From Streptomyces sp. NBC_00190 (GTDB lineage: Bacteria > Actinomycetota > Actinomycetes > Streptomycetales > Streptomycetaceae), in assembly GCF_036203305.1 (NCBI RefSeq), contig NZ_CP108131.1, positions 2,356,001 to 2,420,000 on the forward strand: a DNA stretch of 64,000 nucleotides. Reading direction: 5' to 3'. A model generated the notes under the pieces. That model was not told the DNA's origin. It did not search any database and saw only the letters and a program-made list of their open reading frames with translations. A program made the position numbers and the translations under genes. Position 1 is the first letter of the stretch. Each line of letters starts with the position of its first letter. Positions 1-8,894 of this stretch are shown in pieces.

Positions 1-254
1 ACGTCTCGGTCGGGCTGCTCGCCGCCGGCTGGCTCCACCACGGCGAACGGGCGCTGGCCCGGCTGCTGCGCGCGCTGGCCGCGTTCGCCTTCCGGCCGCT
101 GCTGCTGGCGGAGGCCGGGGCGCCGGTCGCCGCCGGCCCCGCGCGGCGGTCGCCGCGGCCGGTCCGGCCGGGCCCGGTGGCCCGTACGCGCTTCCCCGCA
201 CACTCCGTGGGACGGCGGGGACCTCCCGTGCCGGGCGCGCTCGCGCGCGCCTGA
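1..254 (+). CDS. C-terminal fragment of an unrecognised protein (5' end outside window)
   Basis: An open frame enters from the left edge (first whole codon at position 3) and stops at TGA 252-254, giving 83 visible residues. The start of the fragment is hydrophobic and Leu/Ala-rich (VSVGLLAAGWLHHGERALAR), which suits the end of a membrane protein. The rest is a low-complexity Arg/Pro-rich tail typical of disordered Streptomyces C-termini. Third positions are strongly GC, as in neighbouring real genes. No domain is recognisable, so no function is assigned. It ends 46 bases before the DsbA-like gene on the same strand. Confidence 0.5.
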   Translation, partial: VSVGLLAAGWLHHGERALARLLRALAAFAFRPLLLAEAGAPVAAGPARRSPRPVRPGPVARTRFPAHSVGRRGPPVPGALARA

Positions 255-300
255 CGCACGTACGGCACCCCCTGACACGTCACACCCCACGGAGATCATG

Positions 301-1095
301 ATGAGTTCACGCAACAGCCAGGCCAACAAGGCGGCGGCCCGCGAGCGGCTGCGCGCCGAGCGCGAGGCGCAGGCGAAGAAGGACAAGGTGCGCCGCCAGG
401 TGATCGTGGCGGGCGCGGTCCTCGCCGTGCTCGCCCTGGCCGGCGGCGTCGGCTACGCGGTCGTGCAGGCCAACCAGCCCGGCTACTGGGAGAAGGCCGC
501 CAAGGCCGCGCTGGTCAAGCCCAAGAACACCGAGGGCGAGGACGGCACCACGGTCGTCATCGGCAAGGCCGAGGCGAAGAAGACCCTGGAGCTGTACGAG
601 GACTCCCGCTGCCCGGCCTGCGCCCAGTTCGAGCAGGCGGCGGGCGAGCAGGTCAAGAAGGACGTCGACGCGGGCAAGTACAAGCTCCAGTACTTCGGTG
701 CCACCTTCATCGACAACATGTCCAAGGGCGAGGGGTCGAAGAACGCGCTGAGCGCGCTCGGCGCTGCGCTGAACGTCAGCCCGCAGGCCTTCCTCGACTA
801 CAAGGCCGCGCTCTACTCCAAGGACCTGCACCCCGAGGAGACCGTCGACAGTTTCGCCAAGGACGACTACCTGCTGAAGGTCGCGGACACCGTCCCGGCG
901 CTCAAGGGCAACGCCGAGTTCAAGAAGGCCGTCGAGGGCGGCACCTACGACCGGTGGGCGCTGGAGATGTCCAAGGCCTTCAACAACTCCAGCGTGAAGG
1001 GCACGCCCACGCTGAAGATGGACGGCAAGAAGATCGACACTCCGCAGACGGCGGAGGCGTTCACGGCCGCGATCGACAAGGCCCTGCAGGGCTGA
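301..1095 (+). CDS. Membrane-anchored DsbA-family thioredoxin-like protein
   Basis: Predicted thiol:disulfide oxidoreductase facing the outside of the membrane. A very basic, Arg/Lys/Ala-rich N-terminus (about residues 8-33) is followed by one transmembrane segment (about 34-56). The thioredoxin-fold domain carries a CPAC active site at Cys104/Cys107. A GTPTL motif near the C-terminus supplies the cis-proline loop of the DsbA/DSBA-like fold. Two ATGs lie in tandem at 298 and 301; the GGAG at 291-294 is better spaced (6 nt) for the second, so I start at 301 (264 residues). It probably assists disulfide formation in secreted proteins; the exported phosphatase and protease follow downstream. The substrate is unknown. 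A 14-bp terminator hairpin follows the stop. Confidence 0.85.
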   Translation: MSSRNSQANKAAARERLRAEREAQAKKDKVRRQVIVAGAVLAVLALAGGVGYAVVQANQPGYWEKAAKAALVKPKNTEGEDGTTVVIGKAEAKKTLELYEDSRCPACAQFEQAAGEQVKKDVDAGKYKLQYFGATFIDNMSKGEGSKNALSALGAALNVSPQAFLDYKAALYSKDLHPEETVDSFAKDDYLLKVADTVPALKGNAEFKKAVEGGTYDRWALEMSKAFNNSSVKGTPTLKMDGKKIDTPQTAEAFTAAIDKALQG

Positions 1096-1139
1096 GCCCC
1101 ACCCTTCCGGAGGCGCATTTCCGGACAGGCCTGGCCAAT

Positions 1140-1170
1140 GGGCGGGCGGACTCCCAGAGTTCGCCCGCCC
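1140..1170 (+). terminator. Rho-independent-type hairpin after the DsbA-like gene
   Basis: A 14-bp stem (1140-1153 with 1157-1170, including one G-U pair) closes a 3-nt loop. It lies 45 bases after the DsbA-like stop. There is no long U tract, which is usual for Streptomyces terminators. Confidence 0.75.
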
Positions 1171-1223
1171 GTTGCATTCCCGAGCCTGTCCCGCCTCCAT
1201 ACCCGTCAGTAATATGATTATCC

Positions 1224-2885
1224 GTGACCAGTCATCTCTCCTCTTCCGCTGCCGCGGCAACTCCCCGCCGCCGTACGGTCGTCCTCGCCGCCGCGGCCAC
1301 GGCCACGCTGGCCCCCCTCACCTCATTGGGCGCCTCGGCCGCCCATGCCGCCGGCAGTGCGCCGGCCTTCCTGCACGGCGTCGCCTCGGGTGACCCGCTG
1401 CCCGACGGGATCCTGCTGTGGACCCGGGTGACCCCCACCGCCGAGGCCGTGCCCGGCTCCGGCCTCGGCCCGGCCGTCCAGGTGGGCTGGGAGGTGGCCT
1501 CGGACAAGGCCTTCTCCCGGATCGTCGCGAGCGGCACCACCACCGCGAGCGCCGCCGCCGACCACACGGTCAAGGTGGACGTGCGCGGGCTGCAGCCGCA
1601 GACCCCCTACTGGTACCGGTTCACCGCCGGCGCCGCCGTCTCCCCCGTCGGGCGCACCCTGACCACCGCGGGCCACGACGTGACCACGGCAGGGGTCCGC
1701 TTCGGCGTGGTCTCCTGCGCCAACTGGGAGTCGGGCTACTTCTCCGCGTACCGGCACCTGGCCGCCCGCACCGACCTCGACGCGATCCTGCACCTCGGCG
1801 ACTACATCTACGAGTACCAGACCGGGGGCTACCCGGAGGCGAAGTACGTCGTACGCCAGCACGAGCCGAAGAACGAGATCATCTCGCTCGCCGACTACCG
1901 CATCCGGCACGGCAAGTACAAGACGGACGCCGACCTCCAGGCGCTCCACCACGCGCACCCGATCATCGCCATCTGGGACGACCACGAGTTCGCCAACGAC
2001 GCCTGGGCGGGCGGCGCCGAGAACCACACTGCGGGCACCGAGGGCGAGTGGGCGGCCCGCGCGGCCGCCGCCAAGCAGGCGTACTTCGAGTGGATGCCCG
2101 TGCGCACCTCCATCGCGGGCACCGTCTACCGGCGGCTGCGCTTCGGCACCCTGGCCGACCTGCACCTCCTCGACCTGCGCTCCTTCCGCTCGCAGCAGGT
2201 CAAGGTCGGCAGCGGATCGGTGGACGACCCGGAGCGCACCATCACCGGGCGCGCCCAGCTGGACTGGCTCAAGTCGGGCCTGGCGGGCTCGAACGCGACC
2301 TGGAAGCTGGTCGGCACCTCGGTGATGATCTCGCCGGTGGCCTTCGGCTCGCTGCCCGCGCACCTCCTGGGGCCGCTCACCAAGCTGCTCGGCCTGCCCG
2401 AGGGCGGCATAGCGGTCAACGTGGACCAGTGGGACGGGTACACGGACGACCGCAAGGAGCTGCTGGGCCACCTCAAGGACCGGAACATCAAGAACACCGT
2501 GTTCCTGACCGGCGACATCCACATGGCCTGGGCGAACGAGGTCCCGGTGAACATGGCCACCTACCCCGGTTCGGGGACGGCGGCGACCGAGTTCGTGGTC
2601 ACCTCGGTGACCTCCGACAACATCGACGACCTGCTGCACGTGCCGGAGAACACCGCATCGCTGGTCGCCGAATCCGCCATCAAGGCCGCGAACTGGCACG
2701 TGAAGTGGCTGGACATGGACGCGCACGGTTACGGCGTGCTCGACGTCACGGCCGAGCGCTCGCAGATGGACTACTACGTGGTCTCCGACAAGCGCCGGCA
2801 GGACGCCACCTCCGCGTGGTCCCGCTCGTACCGCACGCTGAACGGCACCCAGAAGGTGGAACGGGCCGACCGACCGGTTCGCTGA
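1224..2885 (+). CDS. phoD: Tat-exported PhoD-family alkaline phosphatase/phosphodiesterase
   Basis: Secreted metallophosphoesterase of the PhoD family, predicted to release phosphate from organic phosphate esters outside the cell. The N-terminus has a twin-arginine signal (PRRRTVVL at about residues 14-21), a hydrophobic stretch and an Ala-rich cleavage region near residue 43. The PhoD N-terminal domain begins at [16 protein letters not shown]. The metal-binding core shows [21 protein letters not shown] and LTGDIHMAW, with the Asp/His ligands of the family. Length (553 residues) is normal. The start is GTG with no Shine-Dalgarno sequence; TAATAT lies 7 bases upstream, so the mRNA may be leaderless. 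I saw no convincing PHO box. A strong hairpin follows the stop. Confidence 0.9.
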   Translation: MTSHLSSSAAAATPRRRTVVLAAAATATLAPLTSLGASAAHAAGSAPAFLHGVASGDPLPDGILLWTRVTPTAEAVPGSGLGPAVQVGWEVASDKAFSRIVASGTTTASAAADHTVKVDVRGLQPQTPYWYRFTAGAAVSPVGRTLTTAGHDVTTAGVRFGVVSCANWESGYFSAYRHLAARTDLDAILHLGDYIYEYQTGGYPEAKYVVRQHEPKNEIISLADYRIRHGKYKTDADLQALHHAHPIIAIWDDHEFANDAWAGGAENHTAGTEGEWAARAAAAKQAYFEWMPVRTSIAGTVYRRLRFGTLADLHLLDLRSFRSQQVKVGSGSVDDPERTITGRAQLDWLKSGLAGSNATWKLVGTSVMISPVAFGSLPAHLLGPLTKLLGLPEGGIAVNVDQWDGYTDDRKELLGHLKDRNIKNTVFLTGDIHMAWANEVPVNMATYPGSGTAATEFVVTSVTSDNIDDLLHVPENTASLVAESAIKAANWHVKWLDMDAHGYGVLDVTAERSQMDYYVVSDKRRQDATSAWSRSYRTLNGTQKVERADRPVR

Positions 2886-2909
2886 CAGACCGTCAATTTT
2901 GCTGTTCCG

Positions 2910-2939
2910 AGGGGCTCCTGGCGCGGACCAGGGGCCCCT
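2910..2939 (+). terminator. Terminator hairpin after phoD
   Basis: A 12-bp stem (2910-2921 with 2928-2939, one G-U pair) with a 6-nt loop, starting 25 bases after the phoD stop. Confidence 0.8.
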
Positions 2940-2976
2940 TGTGCATCAGAAGCAACAAATCTTTTACGTAAGGGTC

Positions 2977-3005
2977 TTGACCGGATAATGACATGAACAC
3001 ATAAG
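2977..3005 (+). promoter_or_regulatory. Putative promoter of the secreted metalloprotease gene
   Basis: TTGACC at 2977-2982 is a good -35 match. CATAAG at 3000-3005 follows after 17 bases as a weaker -10. A second possible -10 (GATAAT, 2984-2989) overlaps the spacer. The area is AT-rich compared with its surroundings and lies between the phoD terminator and the protease start at 3064. Confidence 0.4.
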
Positions 3006-3063
3006 CTTCGCGCCATCCGAGGAGATCCCTCGGGCCTGAAACCCCCCACCGCGAGGAGCACTC

Positions 3064-4062
3064 GTGCGCGCTGTTGCCCGCATATCCCCCCTTCTCCGCC
3101 GCCGCCTGATGGGCACGGCGGTCCTGGCCGGAACCCTGGCGTTCTCCCCGCTCGCCGCCCCCACGACGATCGCCGCCGCCAAGACCCCCGCCGAGGCGTG
3201 CGCCGATTCGGGCGCGACCGCTGCCCCCGCCAACGCCCGTGTCGCGCGCCCCGCCGACCAGCAGGCGGCCGAGCCCAACGAGGTCACCGACACCCAGGCG
3301 AAGGCCATGGACGCCGACCTCAAGGCGAAGCTGGACAAGGCCCTCAAGAACCAGCCGCAGCGCAGCCTGCGTGCCGCCGAGGCCGTCACGACGATCCCCG
3401 TGTACTTCCACGTCGTGCACTCCGGCACCACCGGAAAGCTGTCGGCCACCCAGATCAGCAACCAGCTGGCGGTCCTCAACGCAGCCTACGGCGGCCAGGG
3501 CACCGGCAACGTGAACACCAACTACCAGTTCACGCTCGCCGCGACCGACTACACGGACAACGCCTCCTGGTACAACCTGGCCGACGGCTCCCAGGCCGAG
3601 AAGGACATGAAGAACACCCTGCGCAAGGGCGGCCCCGGCGCACTCAACTTCTACACCGCCAACCTGTCGGGCGGCCTGCTCGGCTGGGCGACCTTCCCGA
3701 CCTCGTACGCCTCCAGCCCCAAGATGGACGGCGTGGTCGTGCTCGACACCTCGCTGCCGGGCGGCTCTTCGGCCAACTACAACGAGGGTGACACCGCGAC
3801 CCACGAGGTCGGCCACTGGATGGGGCTTTACCACACCTTCCAGGGCGGCTGCAACGGCAACGGCGACTACGTCTCGGACACCCCGGCCGAGAAGACCGCG
3901 GCGTACGAGTGCCCGACCGGCCGCGACTCCTGCGCCAGCAAGCCCGGCGCGGACCCGATCCACAACTTCATGGACTACACGTACGACTCCTGCATGTACC
4001 AGTTCACGGCCGGCCAGGTCGCCCGCATGACGAGCAGCTGGACCGCCTACCGGGCCGGCTGA
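3064..4062 (+). CDS. Secreted zinc metalloprotease (M43/pappalysin-like)
   Basis: Extracellular endopeptidase of the metzincin clan. A Sec-type signal lies at about residues 1-38 (Arg-rich n-region, hydrophobic core, Ala-rich end), followed by a pro-like region. The zinc site [11 protein letters not shown] (residues 247-257) fits HExxHxxGxxH. Downstream [11 protein letters not shown] provides the Met-turn, and several cysteines (GGC, YEC, DSC, DSCM) probably form disulfides as in M43 enzymes. GTG start at 3064 has GAGGAG five bases upstream. 332 residues, complete. The substrate is unknown. Secretion fits the neighbouring phoD and the DsbA-like protein. Confidence 0.88.
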   Translation: MRAVARISPLLRRRLMGTAVLAGTLAFSPLAAPTTIAAAKTPAEACADSGATAAPANARVARPADQQAAEPNEVTDTQAKAMDADLKAKLDKALKNQPQRSLRAAEAVTTIPVYFHVVHSGTTGKLSATQISNQLAVLNAAYGGQGTGNVNTNYQFTLAATDYTDNASWYNLADGSQAEKDMKNTLRKGGPGALNFYTANLSGGLLGWATFPTSYASSPKMDGVVVLDTSLPGGSSANYNEGDTATHEVGHWMGLYHTFQGGCNGNGDYVSDTPAEKTAAYECPTGRDSCASKPGADPIHNFMDYTYDSCMYQFTAGQVARMTSSWTAYRAG

Positions 4063-4098
4063 CCCTCACTCAGGTCCTGACTGCTCTAACCTGGCGCC

Positions 4099-5031
4099 AT
4101 GAGCGCGCCGGGGGACGTGATCGACGGACGGTTCGAGCTGGTTGAAAAGCTCGGCAGCGGAGGTATGGGCACGGTCTGGCGAGCGCTGGACCGTGCCCTG
4201 CACCGTGATGTGGCCGTCAAGGAGGTCCGGCCGCCCGTCGGCCACGAAGAGGGCGAGCCCGCGCGGCTCCTGCGCGCACGCGTACTGCGCGAGGCCCGCG
4301 CCCAGGCCCGGATCAGCCACCCCAACGTGGTCACCATCCACCACATCGTGGACGAGGACCCCCACCCGTGGCTGGTGATGGAGCTGCTGCCCGGCCACTC
4401 CCTCCAGCACCGGCTGGACCGGGGCCCGCTGGAACCGGCCGAGACCGCCCGTATTGGCCGCGAGGTCCTCGCCGGACTCCGCGCGGTCCACGCCGCCGGG
4501 ATCCGCCACCGCGACGTGAAACCAGCCAACGTCCTGCTACGGGCGGACGGTTCCGCGGTCCTGACCGACTTCGGCATCGCCGCCATCCAGGACGCGCCCC
4601 CGCTGACACCGGCCGGAGACGTCATCGGGACCCCCGAATACCTGGCGCCCGAGCGCATCCGCGGTGCCGATCTGCCCGCCTCCGACCTGTGGTCGCTCGG
4701 CGTGACGCTGTACGTGTGCGTCGAGGGCGTCAGCCCGATGCGCCGCGCCACCGGCCTGGCCACGCTGGCCGCCGTCCTGGACGATCCCGTCCCGCCGCCG
4801 CGCCGGGCCGGCGCCCTGGGCCCCGTACTGGCCGACCTGCTGGTCCGCGATCCGGCCGCCCGGCCCGCCCCCGAGGAACTGGACGCGCGCCTCGCGGCGG
4901 TCGTCGGCGGCGCGTCGGCCCCGACTCCCGCACCGCGGGACCGGGTTCCCCCGCCGCGGCGCCCGGCGGCCCCCGGCGGCCGCTTCGGCCCGCCGCCGGC
5001 GCTGCCCCCGAGACCGGCACCCCGCGGCTGA
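4099..5031 (+). CDS. Soluble Hanks-type serine/threonine protein kinase
   Basis: A 310-residue kinase with every catalytic element: glycine loop LGSGGMG (18-24), Lys41 in VAVKEV, HRDVKPAN with catalytic Asp139, DFG at 157-159 and a GTPEYLAPE activation/P+1 segment. The kinase domain ends near residue 270 and is followed by a Pro/Arg-rich tail of about 40 residues. No transmembrane or sensor domain is visible, unlike the PASTA kinase at 58.8 kb, so it is probably cytosolic. It has no clear Shine-Dalgarno sequence; TAACCT at 4086-4091 ends six bases before the ATG, which suggests a leaderless transcript. It converges on the hydrolase gene with an 11-base gap. Confidence 0.9.
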   Translation: MSAPGDVIDGRFELVEKLGSGGMGTVWRALDRALHRDVAVKEVRPPVGHEEGEPARLLRARVLREARAQARISHPNVVTIHHIVDEDPHPWLVMELLPGHSLQHRLDRGPLEPAETARIGREVLAGLRAVHAAGIRHRDVKPANVLLRADGSAVLTDFGIAAIQDAPPLTPAGDVIGTPEYLAPERIRGADLPASDLWSLGVTLYVCVEGVSPMRRATGLATLAAVLDDPVPPPRRAGALGPVLADLLVRDPAARPAPEELDARLAAVVGGASAPTPAPRDRVPPPRRPAAPGGRFGPPPALPPRPAPRG

Positions 5032-5042
5032 ACGGGTCGGTC

Positions 5043-5612
5043 CTACAGGGTGTCGAGGAAACCGATCGCGACCTTCCAGGCCTGCTCGGCGGCCTCGGCG
5101 TCGTAGTCCTCCAGCCCCGGGTCGGTGAACAGGTGCCCGGCGCCCGGGTAGCTGTGGACCTCCACATCGGCCCCGGCCCGCTGCATCCGCAGGTACCAGG
5201 CCGTCAGCCAGTCGTGCGGCTCGAAGGGGTCCGGGTCCGCGATGTGCAGCTGCACGGGCAGTTCGTCCACCGAGGCGTCGTCCGCGACGTCGGCCGTGCC
5301 GTGCAGGAGCAGCAGCCCGCGCGCCTTGTCGTCGGCCAGCGCCAGGTGCTGCGCGACGGAGCCGCCGAAGGAGAAGCCGGCGTAGACCAGGCCCTGGTCG
5401 GAGTAAGGGGCCGAGGCCAGCACCGCGCGCCTCAGCAGCTCGTCACGGCCGATCTCGTCCTGGTGGGCCATGCCCTCCTCGACGGTCTCGAAGGTGCGTC
5501 CCTCGAAGAGATCCGGTACCTGGACCTGGTGCCCGGCCGCGCGCAGCCGGTCGGCCGCCGCGTGCACCGCGGGCCGCAGCCCGTACGTCGAATGGAAAAG
5601 CATGATGTTCAT
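5043..5612 (-). CDS. Dienelactone hydrolase family protein (alpha/beta hydrolase)
   Basis: A 189-residue alpha/beta hydrolase of the dienelactone hydrolase family. The nucleophile elbow reads GFSFGG, with Ser where classical dienelactone hydrolases have Cys, so esterase-type chemistry is likely. An Asp follows in IADPDPFEPHDW and the catalytic His lies in YPGAGHLFTD, completing the triad. No signal peptide; cytosolic. It is divergent from the MscS gene, with only about 50 bases between start codons. The substrate cannot be inferred from context. Confidence 0.85.
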   Translation of the reverse strand: MNIMLFHSTYGLRPAVHAAADRLRAAGHQVQVPDLFEGRTFETVEEGMAHQDEIGRDELLRRAVLASAPYSDQGLVYAGFSFGGSVAQHLALADDKARGLLLLHGTADVADDASVDELPVQLHIADPDPFEPHDWLTAWYLRMQRAGADVEVHSYPGAGHLFTDPGLEDYDAEAAEQAWKVAIGFLDTL

Positions 5613-5662
5613 GCCCCCATCGTGCCAGTTTGCGCGGACCGCTTCCGGCTACGTTCCTACCT

Positions 5663-6712
5663 ATGGAAATGGAGACCGTCCTGCGCCCCGTCACGGTCGT
5701 CGGCGGCACGCTGGTCATCACCCTGGTCGCCGGGTGGATGCTGGACCTGCTGCTGCGCCGGGCCGACGCCCGGCATAGCGAGACCCCCCTGTGGGGTCTG
5801 CTGCGCCGCTGCCGGCTGCCGTTCCAGGTGGTGCTCTGCACCTCTCTGCTCAGAGCGGCCTACCGCAAAGCCGGGATCCTGCCCGATCACGCCTTCGCCG
5901 TCGGCCGGACCCTCACCCTGGTGCTGATCGCCTCCGTGTGCTGGCTGGCCGTGCGCGTCGCGACCGCCGCCGTCGACTCCACGTACGCGCGCTACGCCGC
6001 GGTGACCCAGGACGACGCCCGGGTCCGCCGGGTCCGTACCCAGGTCACTCTGATCCACCGGGCGGTCACCGCGATCGTCGTCTTGGTCGCGGCGGCGGCC
6101 ATGCTCCTGACCTTCCCGCCGATGCGTGCGCTCGGCGCCTCGATGATGGCGTCCGCGGGCGTGCTCGGCATCGTCGCGGGCATCGGCGCCCAGTCCTCGC
6201 TGAGCAACCTCTTCGCCGGCCTCCAGATCGCCTTCGGCGACACCGTCCGCATCGGCGACACGGTGGTGGTCGACAAGGAGTGGGGCAAGGTCGAGGAGAT
6301 CACCCTGACGGCCCTGACCGTCCGCACCTGGGACGAGCGGCGCATCACGATGCCTGTGTCGTACTTCACAAGCAAGCCGTACGAGAACTGGTCGCGCGGC
6401 GGCGCACAGATGACCGGGACGGTCTTCTGGCACCTGGACCACAGCGCCCCCCTCGACCTCATGCGGGAGCAGCTCCAGAACATCCTGGGGGACATCCCGG
6501 AGTGGGACGCCCGCGGCTCCAGCCTGGCTGTGACCGACACCACACCGCACACGGTCCAGGTCCGCGCGGTGGTCACGGCGAAGGACGCGGACGACCTGTG
6601 GACGGTCCGCTGCGCGGTCCGCGAGCGCCTGATCGCCTGGCTGGTGGCCCACCACCCGTACGCCCTGCCGCGCGTCGCGGCCTCCGAGGCCGCGACGCGC
6701 CCGGACGCCTGA
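5663..6712 (+). CDS. MscS-family mechanosensitive ion channel
   Basis: Small-conductance mechanosensitive channel expected to release solutes on hypo-osmotic shock. Several transmembrane helices occupy the first ~150 residues. The pore-lining helix and beta domain follow in the stretch containing GIVAGIGAQSSLSNLFAGLQ and DTVRIGDTVVVDKEWGKVEEI, the typical MscS Gly/Ala-rich TM3 and OB-like beta domain, and then YFTSKPYENWSR. I use the ATG at 5663 (MEMETVLRP, 349 residues). An upstream TTG at 5630 would extend the frame but adds only Pro-rich residues. TACGTT at 5650-5655 is a possible -10 for a leaderless transcript. Confidence 0.87.
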   Translation: MEMETVLRPVTVVGGTLVITLVAGWMLDLLLRRADARHSETPLWGLLRRCRLPFQVVLCTSLLRAAYRKAGILPDHAFAVGRTLTLVLIASVCWLAVRVATAAVDSTYARYAAVTQDDARVRRVRTQVTLIHRAVTAIVVLVAAAAMLLTFPPMRALGASMMASAGVLGIVAGIGAQSSLSNLFAGLQIAFGDTVRIGDTVVVDKEWGKVEEITLTALTVRTWDERRITMPVSYFTSKPYENWSRGGAQMTGTVFWHLDHSAPLDLMREQLQNILGDIPEWDARGSSLAVTDTTPHTVQVRAVVTAKDADDLWTVRCAVRERLIAWLVAHHPYALPRVAASEAATRPDA

Positions 6713-6717
6713 GGCCC

Positions 6718-6741
6718 GGTCCGGGGCGGAGCCCCGGGGCC
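6718..6741. terminator. Bidirectional terminator between the mscS and sensor-kinase stops
   Basis: GGTCCGGGGC (6718-6727) pairs with GCCCCGGGGCC (6731-6741) across a 3-nt loop, with one bulge. It sits in the 43-base gap between two convergent genes. Confidence 0.65.
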
Positions 6742-6755
6742 CGACGGGCCGGCCG

Positions 6756-8138
6756 TCAGGCACCGAAGGTCAGCCTGAACAGGGCTCCGCCCCCGGGACC
6801 GGCCTCCGCCGTCAGCTCCGCGCCGTGCGCCCGCGCGATCTGCCGCGCCATGGCCAGCCCCAGCCCGGACCCCGGCAGGGCACGGGCCGCCCCGGCCCGG
6901 TAGAACCTGTCGAAGACGTACGGCAGGTCCTGCGCCGAGATCCCCGGACCGTGGTCCCGCACCGTCACCTCCGGCCCCCCGCGGGCCCCGGCCGAAGGCG
7001 TCAGCTCGACCTCCACCTCCCGCCCGGCCGGGCTGAACTTGGCGGCGTTGTCCAGCAGGTTGGACAGCAGCCGGCTCAGCCGCGCGGGCACCCCCGGCAC
7101 CACCGCCGGCTCAGCCGCCCCCTCCGGAACCCGCACCCGGAACGGAACCGCAGGCCAGTGCGCCCGCGCCACCTCCGCGCAGTGCTCCACCAGCGGCCCC
7201 AGCCGGACCTGCTCCACCAGCGGCTGCGGCTCCTCGTCCCGCGCCAGCTCGATCAGGTCGTTCACCAGCCCGGTCACCTCCCGCAGCTGCCGCCCCAGGG
7301 CGGCGGACGCCCGCTCCCGCTGCTCCACCGTGAGCCGCTCGCCGCGCGCCAGCAGCTCTGCATTGGTCCGCAGCGCCGTCAGCGGGGTCCGCAGCTCGTG
7401 GGAGGCGTCCGCGACGAGCCTGCGCTGCGCGGTCACGGACTGCTCCAGCTCCCCCAGCATCGTGTTGAAGCTCCCCGCAAGCCTGGTGATCTCGTCCTCC
7501 CGCCCCGGCGGCGGAAGCTCGATCCGGTGCCGCGGATCCCGGGTGGCGGCGATCCGCTCGGCCGTCGCGGTGAGCCGGGTGACCGGGGCGAGACCGGTCC
7601 GGGAGACCCAGTGGCCGAGGACCGCGGCGAGCAGCACCCCGGCCGCCGCCGTCAGCGCCAGCCACCACGCGGCCTCCTCGATGCCGTCCTGGACGGTGTC
7701 GGCCCGCAGCGCCACCTGGAGCGCCCGCCCCTTGGCGTAGTCCGTGGTCAGCATCCGGGCGGGATGCCCGGACACGGTGATGTCGGTGTAGAACGGCGCC
7801 CGTCTGCCCCCGGCGACCTCCCGCGCGGCCGGCGCCACGGGCAGCAGGCCCGGGCTGCCGCCGCCCTTCGCCGGGTCGGCCGCCACCACGTCCGCGCAGG
7901 CGGGGGCGGCCAGGAAGCGGCACTCCCCGGCCAGCGTTCCCGGAGCGGCCCCCGGATTGCGCTGCGCGGCGAGCCGGGCGGACTGGGTCAGGCTGAGGTC
8001 GAGCTGCTCGTACAGCGCGGACCGGACGACGAGGAACGCCGCCGCGCACACCCCGAGGCCGACCAGGGCCACGGCGGCGGTGACGGCCAGCGCCAGCCGG
8101 GTCCGCAGCGGGCGCCGCCCCCGCCAGGCCCCCCTCAC
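6756..8138 (-). CDS. Two-component sensor histidine kinase (HAMP-HisKA-HATPase)
   Basis: Membrane sensor kinase of 460 residues: TM1 at about 13-38, an extracytoplasmic sensor loop of about 115 residues, TM2 at about 156-178, HAMP at about 178-232, and HisKA with the phospho-acceptor His247 in DASHELRTPLTA. The HATPase_c domain shows an N-box (SNLLDNAAKFSPAG) and a G-box (VRDHGPGI, GSGLGLAM). It starts with GTG overlapping the TGA of the regulator gene by 4 nt, so the two are translationally coupled. The layout resembles MprB/envelope-stress kinases; the signal is unknown. The module faces a MurG-like glycosyltransferase gene, suggesting an envelope role (inference). Confidence 0.92.
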   Translation of the reverse strand: MRGAWRGRRPLRTRLALAVTAAVALVGLGVCAAAFLVVRSALYEQLDLSLTQSARLAAQRNPGAAPGTLAGECRFLAAPACADVVAADPAKGGGSPGLLPVAPAAREVAGGRRAPFYTDITVSGHPARMLTTDYAKGRALQVALRADTVQDGIEEAAWWLALTAAAGVLLAAVLGHWVSRTGLAPVTRLTATAERIAATRDPRHRIELPPPGREDEITRLAGSFNTMLGELEQSVTAQRRLVADASHELRTPLTALRTNAELLARGERLTVEQRERASAALGRQLREVTGLVNDLIELARDEEPQPLVEQVRLGPLVEHCAEVARAHWPAVPFRVRVPEGAAEPAVVPGVPARLSRLLSNLLDNAAKFSPAGREVEVELTPSAGARGGPEVTVRDHGPGISAQDLPYVFDRFYRAGAARALPGSGLGLAMARQIARAHGAELTAEAGPGGGALFRLTFGA

Positions 8139-8821
8139 ACCTCATCCAGCCGGTAGCCGACCCCGTGGACGGTGTGGACCAGCCTCGGCTCGCCCGCCGC
8201 CTCCAGTTTCCGGCGCAGGTAGCCGACGTACACGGCCAGCGAGTTGGAGTCCGGCCCGAAGTCCCGCCCCCACACCAGCTCCAGGATCAGCTCGCGCGGG
8301 AGCACCTGCCCGGGGTGGTGCAGGAGCAGTTCCAGCAGCGCCGCCTCGGTCCGGCTGAACTCCAGCGGCCGCCCGCCGCGCCGTCCGGTCCGGGTCGCCG
8401 GGTCCAGGACGAGGTCGGCGAAGCCGAGCGGGGCCGCGCCCGGAGGTTCGGGGGCGGCCCGCCGCAGCAGTGCCCGTACCCGCGCGATCAGCTCGTCCAG
8501 GGCGAACGGCTTGACGAGGTAGTCGTCGGCCCCGGCCTCCAGCCCGTCGACGCGTTCGCTGACGGAGTCCAGGGCGGTCAGTACGAGTACGGGCGTACGG
8601 TCGCCCAGCGCGCGCAGCCGGCGGCACACCCCGAGCCCGTCGAGCACCGGCATCATCACGTCGAGCACGACGGCGTCCGGCTCCCAGGCCGCCACCTGCG
8701 TCAGCGCCGCCAGCCCGTCCGCGGCGCCCCGCACCTCGTATCCCTCGACGGCCAGCCCGTCCTCGACTGCCGCCCGCACCTCGGGCTCGTCGTCCACCAC
8801 CAGAATCCGCTGTCCGCTCAT
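8135..8821 (-). CDS. OmpR/PhoB-family response regulator
   Basis: 228-residue response regulator with a receiver domain (acidic pocket DDEPE at 10-14, phospho-acceptor Asp54 in VVLDVMMPVLDG, conserved Lys in VKPF) and a C-terminal winged helix (FSRTEAALLELLLHHPG ... VYVGYLRRKLE). It is partner of the overlapping histidine kinase. Its upstream region (8822-8894) is shared with the divergent MurG-like gene and holds an 11-nt direct repeat of the kind bound by OmpR-type regulators (see the regulatory entry). It probably controls itself, the divergent operon or both. Confidence 0.93.
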   Translation of the reverse strand: MSGQRILVVDDEPEVRAAVEDGLAVEGYEVRGAADGLAALTQVAAWEPDAVVLDVMMPVLDGLGVCRRLRALGDRTPVLVLTALDSVSERVDGLEAGADDYLVKPFALDELIARVRALLRRAAPEPPGAAPLGFADLVLDPATRTGRRGGRPLEFSRTEAALLELLLHHPGQVLPRELILELVWGRDFGPDSNSLAVYVGYLRRKLEAAGEPRLVHTVHGVGYRLDEV

Positions 8822-8850
8822 GGGCCAAAGCCTGCCAAAGCCGCAGACCT

Positions 8851-8876
8851 GAACCTCTTAGAACCTTCTTAGAGCG
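8851..8876. promoter_or_regulatory. Tandem direct repeat, probable response-regulator binding site
   Basis: GAACCTCTTA at 8851-8860 is followed directly by GAACCTTCTTA at 8861-8871 and GAG, so CTTAGA recurs with an 11-base period (8857 and 8868). This spacing is typical of OmpR/PhoB-family dimers. It lies in the 73-base gap between the divergent response regulator and MurG-like genes. Confidence 0.5.
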
Positions 8877-8894
8877 CACCGCGAGTGTGCGTCC

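Noticed and set aside
1323..2726. Long antisense frame over phoD
   Set aside because: Valine/Arg/Gly-rich shadow with no start context; phoD on the other strand has every family motif.
2983..3005. PHO box (PhoP direct repeat) near phoD
   Set aside because: GTTCAT-like sequence occurs once on the minus strand, has no good second repeat, and lies downstream of phoD.
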